64,000 nucleotides of DNA from assembly GCF_003074135.1 (NCBI RefSeq), contig NZ_PPDK01000001.1, positions 992,001 to 1,056,000 of the forward strand, read 5' to 3'. The DNA comes from Euzebya tangerina. GTDB lineage: Bacteria > Actinomycetota > Nitriliruptoria > Euzebyales > Euzebyaceae. The number at the start of each line of letters is the position of its first letter. Positions within the stretch are counted from its first letter, which is position 1. The translations under genes and the position numbers were made by a program. Positions 26,640 through 34,860 of this stretch are shown here, in pieces. The notes under the pieces were generated by a model. It searched no databases and was not told where the DNA came from. It saw nothing but the letters and a program-made list of their open reading frames with translations.

Positions 26640-27365
26640 ATGCCCGTCCCGGACGCTGACATCACCCGTGCCCTCGTGGTCGCGGCACATCCCGACGACA
26701 TCGACTTCGGCTGCGCCGCCACGGTGGCCTCCTGGATCGCTGCCGGGACCACCGTCACCTACCTACTGGTCACAAGGGGGGAGCAGGGTGGCTTCGACGA
26801 CACCCCCCGCGAGGCGATGCCAGCCCTGCGGGAGGCAGAGCAGCGGGCCGCGGCGGCGGCCGTCGACGTCGCCGATGTGCGGTTCCTGGATGGGTATCGC
26901 GACGGTCACGTCGAGCCCACCCCGAATCTGGTCCGGGACATCTCACGAGTCATCCGGGATGTGCGGCCGCAGCGGATGCTGATCCCGTCTCCCGAACGGA
27001 ACTACGACCGGCTGCCGTCCTCCCACCCCGATCACATGGCGACGGGTGAGGCGTGCGTCCGCGCCATCTACCCGGCTGCTCGCAACCCGTTCGCCTTCCC
27101 GGAGTTGATCGAGGAGGAGGGGCTGGCGGACTGGGTTGTCTCCGAGGTGTTCATGATGGCGCACCCCGGGGGCGATCACGCCGTCGATGTGACGGAGTTC
27201 TTCGACACCAAGATCAGTGCGTTGCGGCAGCATGTCAGCCAGACCGCACATCGCGCCGACACCCTGGCTGACATGGTCAGGGAGTGGATGGCCGGCGCTG
27301 CCGAGAAGGCCGGCTTGCCCGAGGGTCGTCTGGCCGAGACGTACAAGGTCATGCACCTCTCATGA
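26640..27365 (+). CDS. PIG-L family N-deacetylase
   Basis: Zinc-dependent deacetylase-like protein of 241 residues, LmbE/PIG-L fold. The metal-binding motif AHPDD is at 16-20 and the second one, HPDH, at 129-132, with NYDRLPSSHPDH around it. Homologues remove acetyl groups from GlcNAc-containing compounds (mycothiol and bacillithiol pathways, glycan or antibiotic processing). Its stop overlaps the start of an oxidoreductase gene in ATGA, so it is translationally coupled to two Gfo/Idh/MocA genes. This suggests a pathway for an N-acetylated sugar or glycoside rather than mycothiol synthesis (inference). Confidence 0.92.
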   Translation: MPVPDADITRALVVAAHPDDIDFGCAATVASWIAAGTTVTYLLVTRGEQGGFDDTPREAMPALREAEQRAAAAAVDVADVRFLDGYRDGHVEPTPNLVRDISRVIRDVRPQRMLIPSPERNYDRLPSSHPDHMATGEACVRAIYPAARNPFAFPELIEEEGLADWVVSEVFMMAHPGGDHAVDVTEFFDTKISALRQHVSQTAHRADTLADMVREWMAGAAEKAGLPEGRLAETYKVMHLS

Positions 27366-29005
27366 GCCACCGCCAGACCCTGCAGCCCGTCGCGCAGCCG
27401 GCGGGGCTGCCCGAGGAGTGCGGCCCGGTCGTGGTGACCCGGCCGGCGGCCTGGGGCCCGACCGAGATCGCCCGCGCTCGACGGTACGCCGAGGCGGGCG
27501 GGGCCGTGGTGGTTCCCGTGGCCGATCGACCGTCTTCCGACGAGGCCGGCGTCATGGCCGGCTGGCTCGACCTGCTCGGGGTGACGCGGGGCCCCGATCT
27601 GCCCGCCGCGGAGGTCGTCGTGGAGCCCGTGCCCCACACCGTCACGCGGAACATCGTGCCGACCGTCCTCGATCTCGGGTCGGCGCCTCACGATGCCCGC
27701 CGATTGCGGACGGCCGCGATGACGACGGTCGAGGCGATCCCGGTCCTGACGACCCCGCTGGGCCTGCAGGACCACACCCTGGTCAGCGAGCGTCCCATGG
27801 GGTCGGGCCGTGTTGTCGGCGTCGCGGTGCCGGGATGGCTGGACCTGCCGGCAGTTCATGCGGTCCGCAGGGTCGTCGACCGATTGGCCCGGCAGGCGTA
27901 TGACTCGGCTGCCACCACCTCGCTTGGCCTGGGGATCGTCGGGTACGGGCAGCACGGTGGGATGGGCTGGCTGCACGGGCGCGCCTGCGGCGAGGTGGAG
28001 GGACTGCACCTGGCAGCCATCGCGGAGCTGGACCAGCACCGGCTCAGCGACGCCAGTGAGCGCTTCCCGGAGGCCTCGCCCCACACGCGGATCGAGAGCC
28101 TGTTGGCCGACGACTCCGTCGATGTCGTGGTTGTCGCCACCCCTCCCTCCACGCACTACGAGTTGACCTGCCGCGTCATCGAGGCCGGCCGGCATGTGGT
28201 GGTCGAGAAGCCGCTCTGCTTCACCGCGGCAGAGGCAGACGACCTGATCGGCCGGGCGGCCTCAGCTGGCGTCACGCTGACGGTGCACCAGAACCGCCGC
28301 TGGGATGCCGACTACCGAGCGATCTCCCGCCTGATCCGGTCGGGCCGACTGGGCGAGGTCTTCAACATCGAGACGTTCGTGGGCAGCTTCGAGCATCCCT
28401 GCACCCTGTGGCACTCCGACCGGGAGGTGTCCGGGGGGCGGCTCTACGACTGGGGCGCACACCTGATCGACCAGATCCTCCAACTGTTCGGTGGAGCCGC
28501 CCCGACCGTGGTGGCGGCCACGGGGCACAAGCGGGTGTGGCACGACGTGACGAACCTGGACCAGGTGCGCGTGAGGATGCGCTTCGCTGACGGCCGCGAG
28601 GCCGAGTTCCTCGACTCCGATGTCCTGGCCGTCAGGCGCCCGAAGTACCTCGTCCAGGGGACTCGAGGCACGGTGGTCGGTGAGTACCAACCGGTGGTGG
28701 AGGAGCGCGTCACTGCTGATCACGGCTATCAGCTGACCGAGCACCACCACGCCGAGGGCCCGGCACGCCTGCGCTTCGCCGAGCACCACACCGGCTGGGG
28801 TCTGCAGGACACCGTCGTGCCCGGCTTGCCGGCCGCCTCCTTCCCGTTCCACCGTGCGCTGGCCGACCACCTGCAACTGGGTGATGCGGTCCCGGTGGAT
28901 CCCGCGGGTGTCCGCACCGTCATCGCCGTGTTGGAGGCGGCGACCGTCAGCGCACGGGACGGGGGCCGGCCGGTCGAGCTGGTCGAGCCAAGTGGGGATC
29001 AGTGA
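27362..29005 (+). CDS. Gfo/Idh/MocA oxidoreductase with extra N-terminal amidotransferase-like domain
   Basis: A 547-residue protein, larger than usual for the family (about 350). Residues 1-180 look like a ThuA/class I glutamine-amidotransferase-type alpha/beta domain: VVVTRPAAWGPTEIARARRY, EAGGAVVVPVADRP, then PVLTTPLGLQ and SGRVVGVAVPGW; no catalytic Cys-His-Glu triad is apparent. From about 185 a typical Gfo/Idh/MocA enzyme begins with GIVGYGQHGGMGWLHG, followed by VVVVATPPSTHYEL and HVVVEKPLC with the conserved EKP lysine. The family oxidises or epimerises sugars with NAD(P). ATG 27362 overlaps the PIG-L stop. A second oxidoreductase gene follows. Confidence 0.9.
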   Translation: MSHRQTLQPVAQPAGLPEECGPVVVTRPAAWGPTEIARARRYAEAGGAVVVPVADRPSSDEAGVMAGWLDLLGVTRGPDLPAAEVVVEPVPHTVTRNIVPTVLDLGSAPHDARRLRTAAMTTVEAIPVLTTPLGLQDHTLVSERPMGSGRVVGVAVPGWLDLPAVHAVRRVVDRLARQAYDSAATTSLGLGIVGYGQHGGMGWLHGRACGEVEGLHLAAIAELDQHRLSDASERFPEASPHTRIESLLADDSVDVVVVATPPSTHYELTCRVIEAGRHVVVEKPLCFTAAEADDLIGRAASAGVTLTVHQNRRWDADYRAISRLIRSGRLGEVFNIETFVGSFEHPCTLWHSDREVSGGRLYDWGAHLIDQILQLFGGAAPTVVAATGHKRVWHDVTNLDQVRVRMRFADGREAEFLDSDVLAVRRPKYLVQGTRGTVVGEYQPVVEERVTADHGYQLTEHHHAEGPARLRFAEHHTGWGLQDTVVPGLPAASFPFHRALADHLQLGDAVPVDPAGVRTVIAVLEAATVSARDGGRPVELVEPSGDQ

Positions 29006-29013
29006 CCGCCACA

Positions 29014-29053
29014 TGCTGGGGAACCTGACCTCGTGCTGGGGAACCTGACCTCG
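29014..29053 (+). repeat. Exact tandem duplication of a 20-bp unit
   Basis: TGCTGGGGAACCTGACCTCG occurs twice in direct contact (29014-29033 and 29034-29053) in the gap between the two oxidoreductase genes. It ends immediately before GTGATG of the downstream gene and so occupies the ribosome-binding region, where no ordinary Shine-Dalgarno sequence is visible. The 14-base core GGGGAACCTGACCT also occurs at about 40901-40914 inside the nurA-like gene. Confidence 0.9.
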
Positions 29054-29055
29054 TG

Positions 29056-30036
29056 ATGGCTGAACGCGCGCTGCACTTCGGGGTCCTCGGTGCCACGTCG
29101 ATGGTCTATCGGGCGGTCGTCGCCGACGCCATCCAGGCGACTGCTGGTACCGCGGTCGTCCACGAGGCCAGTTCCTCCGCGGCGTCGCCCTGCGTCACCG
29201 GAGCGAGGCTGTCCCGGTCCTACGAGGCCGTGCTCGCCGACCCGGAGGTGGATGTGGTCTACCTCCCGCTCCCCAACCACCTGCACGAGGAGTGGGTCGT
29301 GCTGGCCGCCCAGGCGGGAAAGCACGTGCTCTGCGAGAAGCCGTTGGCCATGGACGCCCGCGCTGCCGCCCGGATGGCAGCCGCGTGTGCCGACGCCGGT
29401 GTCGTGCTGCTGGAGGCCTACATGTCACCGTTCCACCCTCGGTCGGTGGCGCTCCAGCAGGCGGTCGCACGAGGAGACATCGGCCGCGTCGTCAACGGTG
29501 AGGCTCGCATGTCAGGTGTCCTACCGACGGACAACCATCGGTGGCATGTGGCCAACGGGGGCGGGGCCCTGCTGGACGTCGGCATCTACTGCCTCGAGCC
29601 GATTCTCGATGCGATCGAGTGGGACGGCTCCCCCGCAGCGTCGGTCGCTGCGTCCTCCGTCATACGAGGCGATGTGGATGAGACCACCGCCGCCCTGCTC
29701 ACCTTCGCCGACGGTCGCACCGCGTCGCTGTGGGTCAGCTTCGCCGCACCTGATCAGCAGCGGCTGCAGTTGACCGGAACGGCTGGGGCCATCGAGGTGG
29801 ACGTGCGCCACGCGACACCGGATCGCCGGGACAGCGGCTACCGACGGCGGGCCCTGGACGGCACCGTGGAGGTCGTTCCGACCGGGACGGGGAACTGCTA
29901 CGAGGGCATGATCGCCCACGTCCGCGATGTCATCAGTGGTGCGCGCGAGCCACTGCGCGGCCCCTCCCGCTCCGTGGCGGTCGCGAGGCTGCTGGACCAG
30001 ATCGCCGTGGCCGCGGCGCACCCACGGACGTGCTGA
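29056..30036 (+). CDS. Gfo/Idh/MocA family oxidoreductase
   Basis: NAD(P)-dependent sugar-type dehydrogenase of 326 residues (327 if the preceding GTG is used). The Rossmann start reads LHFGVLGATSMVYRAVVADA, followed by VDVVYLPLPNHLHEEW and KHVLCEKPLAMDA with the conserved EKP motif. GGGALLDVGIYCLEPI is the later substrate-site region and contains the D-x-G-x-Y pattern of family members. It follows the fused oxidoreductase gene on the same strand and probably acts in the same pathway. A duplicated 20-bp unit directly precedes the start. Confidence 0.9.
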   Translation: MAERALHFGVLGATSMVYRAVVADAIQATAGTAVVHEASSSAASPCVTGARLSRSYEAVLADPEVDVVYLPLPNHLHEEWVVLAAQAGKHVLCEKPLAMDARAAARMAAACADAGVVLLEAYMSPFHPRSVALQQAVARGDIGRVVNGEARMSGVLPTDNHRWHVANGGGALLDVGIYCLEPILDAIEWDGSPAASVAASSVIRGDVDETTAALLTFADGRTASLWVSFAAPDQQRLQLTGTAGAIEVDVRHATPDRRDSGYRRRALDGTVEVVPTGTGNCYEGMIAHVRDVISGAREPLRGPSRSVAVARLLDQIAVAAAHPRTC

Positions 30037-30072
30037 ACAGGTCGTGACCCCTGCGCCGTCTAGGCTGCACCG

Positions 30073-30738
30073 ATGCCCGATGCGCTGACCCGTCATCTCC
30101 GCGAGTGGGTCGGTGCCTGGCCGCCGACGCAGAAGGTCCAGGTGGTCGGCAACCCCGCCCGGGAGGAGCCGGGCTGGGACGGCAGGGTGTTCCCCCTGGT
30201 GGGGGTCGGGGATGGCATCAACCACGTGATCGGTGTCTCCCCCTCCTCCGCGGAGGCCGTGAGGCGGGTCATCGGGACGGACCTGACCGACCCGACCTTG
30301 GGGGAGCGCCTCTCGCCGATCCTGGGCCGGCGCGGGGCGGTGTTCGGCTCGGCGGTGTTCCGCTGGACCCACCTGGTCAACCCGGTACCCGACGTGGGCG
30401 TGTGGATGGACCCGGCCGACCTGCAGATGCCGGCGTGGCTGCGGCCCTTCAACGGACGGCGACTGGTGGCCAGGGACGTCCACGGCCGCTACCTCGCCGG
30501 TGTGGGGATCAAGGTGCACGATGACCACGGGCAGGAACTCAGCGTCGTCACCTCCCCGGCTGCGCGCGGGAGGGGACTGGCGACCGGCCTGGTCGCGACA
30601 GCCGCCCGCCGGGTCATCTCGGACGGCTCCGTGCCGACCTACCTGCACGAACGGTCGAACATCGGCAGCGCCAAGGTCGCTGCGGCGGTCGGCTTCCCGG
30701 ATCGGGGCTGGCAGGTCCACGGACTCTGGGGCGGCTGA
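30073..30738 (+). CDS. GNAT-family N-acetyltransferase
   Basis: A 221-residue protein whose C-terminal half is a GNAT fold: LAGVGIKVHDDHGQELSVVT leads into the acetyl-CoA pyrophosphate loop SPAARGRGLATGLV, and YLHERSNIGSAKVAAAVGF is the usual final motif. The N-terminal 100 residues are a separate domain (GVGDGINHVIGVSPSSAEAV) as in two-domain actinobacterial acetyltransferases. The acceptor is unknown. It follows the oxidoreductase gene by 36 bp and precedes a DNA methyltransferase gene by 36 bp on the same strand. Confidence 0.87.
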   Translation: MPDALTRHLREWVGAWPPTQKVQVVGNPAREEPGWDGRVFPLVGVGDGINHVIGVSPSSAEAVRRVIGTDLTDPTLGERLSPILGRRGAVFGSAVFRWTHLVNPVPDVGVWMDPADLQMPAWLRPFNGRRLVARDVHGRYLAGVGIKVHDDHGQELSVVTSPAARGRGLATGLVATAARRVISDGSVPTYLHERSNIGSAKVAAAVGFPDRGWQVHGLWGG

Positions 30739-30774
30739 CCTCCGCGCGGGATCGTCCTCCGTACGCTTGAACCG

Positions 30775-32376
30775 ATGGGCACCGCTGCACGCCGGGAGTT
30801 CCTGGCAGCCGTGGCGGCGCTCGACCGTCCCGGCGGGGAGGTGATCACCGACCTCGCGGAGGCCCTCGCCGGCCGTCGCGACCACCGGGATGCCGACCTG
30901 CCCACGATCCCCGAGGCCATCGCGGACCCCTGGTTGCTCGGCCAGGTGCGTGAGGTCCTGCACGACGATCGGCGGCGGACCGAGCTGGGTGCCTGGTTCA
31001 CACCCGTCGAGGTCGTCCGGGACCTGGTCCGAACCGTGAGCTTCCCCGATCCGAACCGGATCCTCGACCCGGCGTGTGGCGGCGGAGCGTTCCTGTTGGC
31101 CGCACACGAACGGTTCCCGACGGCCACGCTCATGGGCGTCGATGTGGACCCGGTGGCGGTCGAGACGACCCGGCTGGCGCTGGCCGCCGCCGGAGCCGGG
31201 GACGTGGACATCCGGGTCGGAGACGGGTTGACGGCCGATCTGCCACCGGCGGACCTCGTGATCGGCAACCCGCCGTTCCTGTCCCAGCTCCGCTCATCCA
31301 CGGCGCGGGACGCGGCGCGCCGGGTCGCCCTGCACGACCTGCTCGGCCCCGCCGCGTCCGGCTACGTGGACGAGGCCATGCTGTTCCTGCTCCACGCCGT
31401 CACCTCCCGTGTCGGGCCGGGCGGAGAGGTGGTGATGGTGATGCCCGAGGCGGCGATGGCAACCACCACCGCCGGACGGGCTCGGGCGGAGATCGAGGCG
31501 GCGGCGCTGGTCGACGTGGTGTGGCGTGACCGGGTGCGGGCCTTCCCCGGCACACCGACGTGCGCCGTCCGGCTGCGCCGACGAGCCCGGACCGTCCCGG
31601 CCGACGACCACGGAACCTCCGCCTGGTCCCGCCTCCTCCTCCCCGCAGACGACGAGTCGCCGCACGACCGCGTCCTGCAGACGCTTGCCACGGGTGGTCC
31701 GACCGTCGCGACGATCGCGACGGCCACGGCGGACTTCCGTCAGGCGTACTACCTGGTGGCGGACCACGTGACAGAAGCCGACTCGACGGCAGCCGGGATC
31801 CCGCATCATCCGATCGTGCCCGTCGGTCTGATCGATCCGGCCGATGTCCGCTGGGGTCGCACACCGGTCCGGTTCGCCAAGCGTCGGTGGGAGCGGCCGG
31901 TCGCCGCGGGCCTGCCGGACGGGTTCGGACGGGAACGGCTGGGCCCGAAGGTGCTGCTGGCGACGCAGACGCGGGTCCTCGAAGCCGTGGTCGACGACGA
32001 GGGGCGGTGGCTGCCGACCACGCCGGTGATCACGCTGCGCTCCGCTCAGCCCTGGCGTCTGGCCGCGGCCCTGACCTCTCCGGTGCTGTCCCGGGTGGCG
32101 CTGCTTCGTCACGCCGGGGCGGGTCGTTCCCGCGGCGCCCTCAAGCTGTCGGCCAAGCAGGTGCTGGCGCTCCCCCTTCCGCCGGACACGGCCGACGCCG
32201 CCGCGGCGTGGGACCGGGCGGCGACGGCGGTCAGGTCTGCTCACTCGGCGACCAGGCCGGTCGAGCGGCGCGCCCACCTGATCGCGTGCGGCGAACTGAT
32301 GATGGCCGCCTACGAGGTCGACCACCCCCAGCTGCTCGCTTGGTGGGTCGAGCGGCTGCCCGAGCGGTCGACCTAG
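30775..32376 (+). CDS. N6-adenine-type DNA methyltransferase, apparently without restriction partner
   Basis: SAM-dependent methyltransferase of 533 residues of the N6_Mtase/TaqI-like class. An entry segment LGAWFTPVEVVRDLV precedes motif I DPACGGGAF (98-106) and the acidic ribose-binding VDVDPVAVE; motif IV is GNPPF (164-168), the NPPF form of adenine-N6 or glutamine methyltransferases. The C-terminal half, from about 310, could be a target-recognition domain, with VGLIDPADVRWGRTPVRFAKRRW. No restriction endonuclease or specificity subunit is encoded next to it, so an orphan or regulatory role, or a self-contained type IIG-like protein lacking a visible nuclease, is possible. Its stop overlaps the stop of the convergent GAF-GGDEF-EAL gene. 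Confidence 0.88.
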   Translation: MGTAARREFLAAVAALDRPGGEVITDLAEALAGRRDHRDADLPTIPEAIADPWLLGQVREVLHDDRRRTELGAWFTPVEVVRDLVRTVSFPDPNRILDPACGGGAFLLAAHERFPTATLMGVDVDPVAVETTRLALAAAGAGDVDIRVGDGLTADLPPADLVIGNPPFLSQLRSSTARDAARRVALHDLLGPAASGYVDEAMLFLLHAVTSRVGPGGEVVMVMPEAAMATTTAGRARAEIEAAALVDVVWRDRVRAFPGTPTCAVRLRRRARTVPADDHGTSAWSRLLLPADDESPHDRVLQTLATGGPTVATIATATADFRQAYYLVADHVTEADSTAAGIPHHPIVPVGLIDPADVRWGRTPVRFAKRRWERPVAAGLPDGFGRERLGPKVLLATQTRVLEAVVDDEGRWLPTTPVITLRSAQPWRLAAALTSPVLSRVALLRHAGAGRSRGALKLSAKQVLALPLPPDTADAAAAWDRAATAVRSAHSATRPVERRAHLIACGELMMAAYEVDHPQLLAWWVERLPERST

Positions 32377-34718
32377 GCGGCTGCGTCCGGGGTCAGCAGC
32401 ACCAGCGGCTGCGGGCGACCCAGGCCATAGCCCTGGCCGTAGGTCACGCCGATCTCGGTCAGGCGGACCCGGGAGGCGTCGTCCTCCACGAACTCGGCGA
32501 TGGTGACGATGCCGAGTGCATCTGCCAGCGCCTGGATCGCACGCACGGCAGCGTCGTTGACGGCCTCGGTGCAGATGTCGATCACCAGGCTGCCGTCGAT
32601 CTTGATGAAGTCGACCGGTAGGCGCTTCAGCGTGGCGAAGGAGGAGAAGCCGCTGCCGAAGTCGTCGAGCGCGAAGGTGCAGCCACGATCTGACAGCGCC
32701 GAGATGAAGTCGAGGGCACGGTCCACGTAGCGGACGGCGGCCGTCTCGGTGATCTCGAAGCAGATGCGCTTCGCGTCGACGGTGGTGGCGTCCATCTTGT
32801 CCAGGACGTTCTGGAGGAAGGTCTTGGACTCGAGCGAGTGGGCGCTGACGTTGATCGTGCACATGCCCATGGGCGGCACGAAGTCGCTGGACAACCACTC
32901 CAGTGTGTGCTGCAGGACCCACTCGTCGATGCGGCGGATCAACCCGTAGTGCTCGGCGACGGGGATGAACACGCCCGGCGGGATGAGCACGCCGTCGTCT
33001 GAGCGCATCCGGATGAGGACCTCGTAGGCCCACTGCTCCGTCGGGTCGCCGTCGAGGGCGAGTCGCTTGATCGGCTGGGCATACAGCTCGAAGCCGTCGG
33101 TCCGGAGCGCGTGGTCGATACGGGTGACCCAGTCACCTTCGTGGTAGCCGACCAGGGCATCGGCGTCGGAGAGGGTCGAGACGACCCGGTTGCGACCGTC
33201 TCGCTTGGCCTGGTTGCAGGCGGCGTCGGCGTCCCGCATCGCGGCCAGCGCACCGGCCGCGGTCAGCTCGACGATGCCGATGCTGACCGTGACGGGGAAG
33301 CGCCGTCCGCCGGACTCGAAGATCAGGTTCTCGGCCCGCTCGCGCAGCCGTTCGGCGACCCCGTTGGCGTCCTGTGGGTTGTCGGTCTGCAGGAGCACGG
33401 CGAACTCGTCCCCGGAGAGCCGCGCGAAGACGTCGGTGTCCTTCACCCCGGCCCGGAGGTGGGTGGCCAGCTCCACGAGGAGGGCATCCCCGGCGGCGTG
33501 TCCCATGCTGTCGTTGACGGCGGTGAAGTGGTCGATGTCGATGACCAGGACGCTGGTGGTGCCGAACTGCCCCAGCTCCTGCACGGCCCGCTCCATGAGC
33601 GAGTGGAACTCGCGGCGGTTCGGCAGCTCGGTCAGATCGTCGTGGCGGGCTCGATGGTCCAGCAGGGCCGCGCCCTTGACCCGCTCGAGTGTCGAGCTCA
33701 TGAGCCGGGCGAACATGGTCAGCAGGTCGCGGTCCTGCTTGCTGAACGCGTTCTGCACCTTTGCGCCGAAGTTGAGCGAGCCGGTGATCTTGCCGCCCAT
33801 GCGGACCGGGATGCAGAAGCCCGTGTTGATCCCGTTCATCGACAGCATGAGGGCGTCCTCGCCACCACGCTGCGTCATGTCGGGCGTGTAGAGCGGTCGA
33901 CCACGGATGATGGACCGGCCGACGGTCGTCGTCGACATCGGCATGATCGTCGGCTCTGCCTGGGTGAACTCGCCGTCGGTGGTGATCTCGGTGATCTGGA
34001 GGTCCATGCCGTTCGGCTCGACGCGCGCGAAGCTCAGCCGGTCGTGCGGGACGATGCGCTCAGCGGCATCGGAGAGGACGCGGTAGACCTTCTCCTCGGT
34101 GGTGGCGGAGGCCAGCTCCTGGCTGATGTCGTACAGCGTCTCGAGTCGGCTTGCGTAGGACTCGGCCACGGAGGCGTGCTCGAGGGTGGTCGTCTGCAGG
34201 TCGATTCGATCCAGCGCGACCGTCACCAGGTCCCCGACCTGGGCCAGGAGTCGGAGGTCGGACTCCTCGTAGGCGCCGGCCTCCTTCTTGCCCACGTTGA
34301 TCGTCCCGTAGGCCTCGCGTTGACGCATGAGCGGCACGTTGAGGATCGCCGTGAAGCCCTGCTCGGCCAGGGTCCGGTGGTCGCTGTAGACCGACTCCGG
34401 CGTGACGAGCGAGGACCAGGACTCGCCCTCACGGACGACCTTGGTCAAGGCCAGGTCATCGGTCTTGGCGATGATGTCGTCCTCGACCTCGGCGCCTCGG
34501 AGCATCACGATCTCGACAGCGTGGCTGTCAGCATCGAAGAAGGCCAGGCTGGCCCTGTCGAGGGGAACGACGTCCGGCAGGAGCGTGCTGACGGCGGCGA
34601 AGACATCGGCTCGGGAGCTGGCCCGGGCCAGCTCGTGGATGAGCATGCCCAGTGCGGCGAACGTCCCCGGGTCGGGACCGTTGCTGGGCGCGGCGCCCAC
34701 AGTTGCGGTACTCACCAT
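32373..34718 (-). CDS. GAF-GAF-GGDEF-EAL cyclic-di-GMP protein
   Basis: Cytosolic protein of 781 residues from ATG 34718 (MVSTATVG). Two GAF domains (about 20-180 and 190-360) include GTINVGKKEAGAYEESDLRLLAQ and GSLNFGAKVQNAFSKQDRDLL. The GGDEF domain has IDIDHFTAVNDSMGHAAGDALL and the signature SGDEF, a variant compatible with cyclase activity. The EAL domain has YEVLIRM (ExLxR), NVSAHSLES, EITETAAV, ALDDFGSGFSSFATLKRLP and KIDGSLV. It resembles the protein encoded at 22767-25121 along its whole length, and the two are probably paralogues, but this copy keeps the acidic cyclase residue. It is divergent from the herA-like gene, with 142 bp between the starts. Confidence 0.94.
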   Translation of the reverse strand: MVSTATVGAAPSNGPDPGTFAALGMLIHELARASSRADVFAAVSTLLPDVVPLDRASLAFFDADSHAVEIVMLRGAEVEDDIIAKTDDLALTKVVREGESWSSLVTPESVYSDHRTLAEQGFTAILNVPLMRQREAYGTINVGKKEAGAYEESDLRLLAQVGDLVTVALDRIDLQTTTLEHASVAESYASRLETLYDISQELASATTEEKVYRVLSDAAERIVPHDRLSFARVEPNGMDLQITEITTDGEFTQAEPTIMPMSTTTVGRSIIRGRPLYTPDMTQRGGEDALMLSMNGINTGFCIPVRMGGKITGSLNFGAKVQNAFSKQDRDLLTMFARLMSSTLERVKGAALLDHRARHDDLTELPNRREFHSLMERAVQELGQFGTTSVLVIDIDHFTAVNDSMGHAAGDALLVELATHLRAGVKDTDVFARLSGDEFAVLLQTDNPQDANGVAERLRERAENLIFESGGRRFPVTVSIGIVELTAAGALAAMRDADAACNQAKRDGRNRVVSTLSDADALVGYHEGDWVTRIDHALRTDGFELYAQPIKRLALDGDPTEQWAYEVLIRMRSDDGVLIPPGVFIPVAEHYGLIRRIDEWVLQHTLEWLSSDFVPPMGMCTINVSAHSLESKTFLQNVLDKMDATTVDAKRICFEITETAAVRYVDRALDFISALSDRGCTFALDDFGSGFSSFATLKRLPVDFIKIDGSLVIDICTEAVNDAAVRAIQALADALGIVTIAEFVEDDASRVRLTEIGVTYGQGYGLGRPQPLVLLTPDAAA

Positions 34719-34860
34719 GGATGTCTGATCGGTCGGTCGGGCCTCGAACTTGAGGAAAGCCTCCGCCGTCGGGAAACAGCTCGAGGGACCGTCACCAGCG
34801 CGGCCTCGGCCTCGTGGGACTTCCGCGGTCATGTCGCACTCACTTCGTATCGTCGTGGGC

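Noticed and set aside
29014-29053. CRISPR-like repeat
   Set aside because: Only two copies in direct contact, without spacers and without cas genes.
30775-32376. Restriction-modification or BREX-type defence island
   Set aside because: No endonuclease, pglZ, brxC-like or specificity gene is adjacent; neighbours are an acetyltransferase and a cyclic-di-GMP gene.
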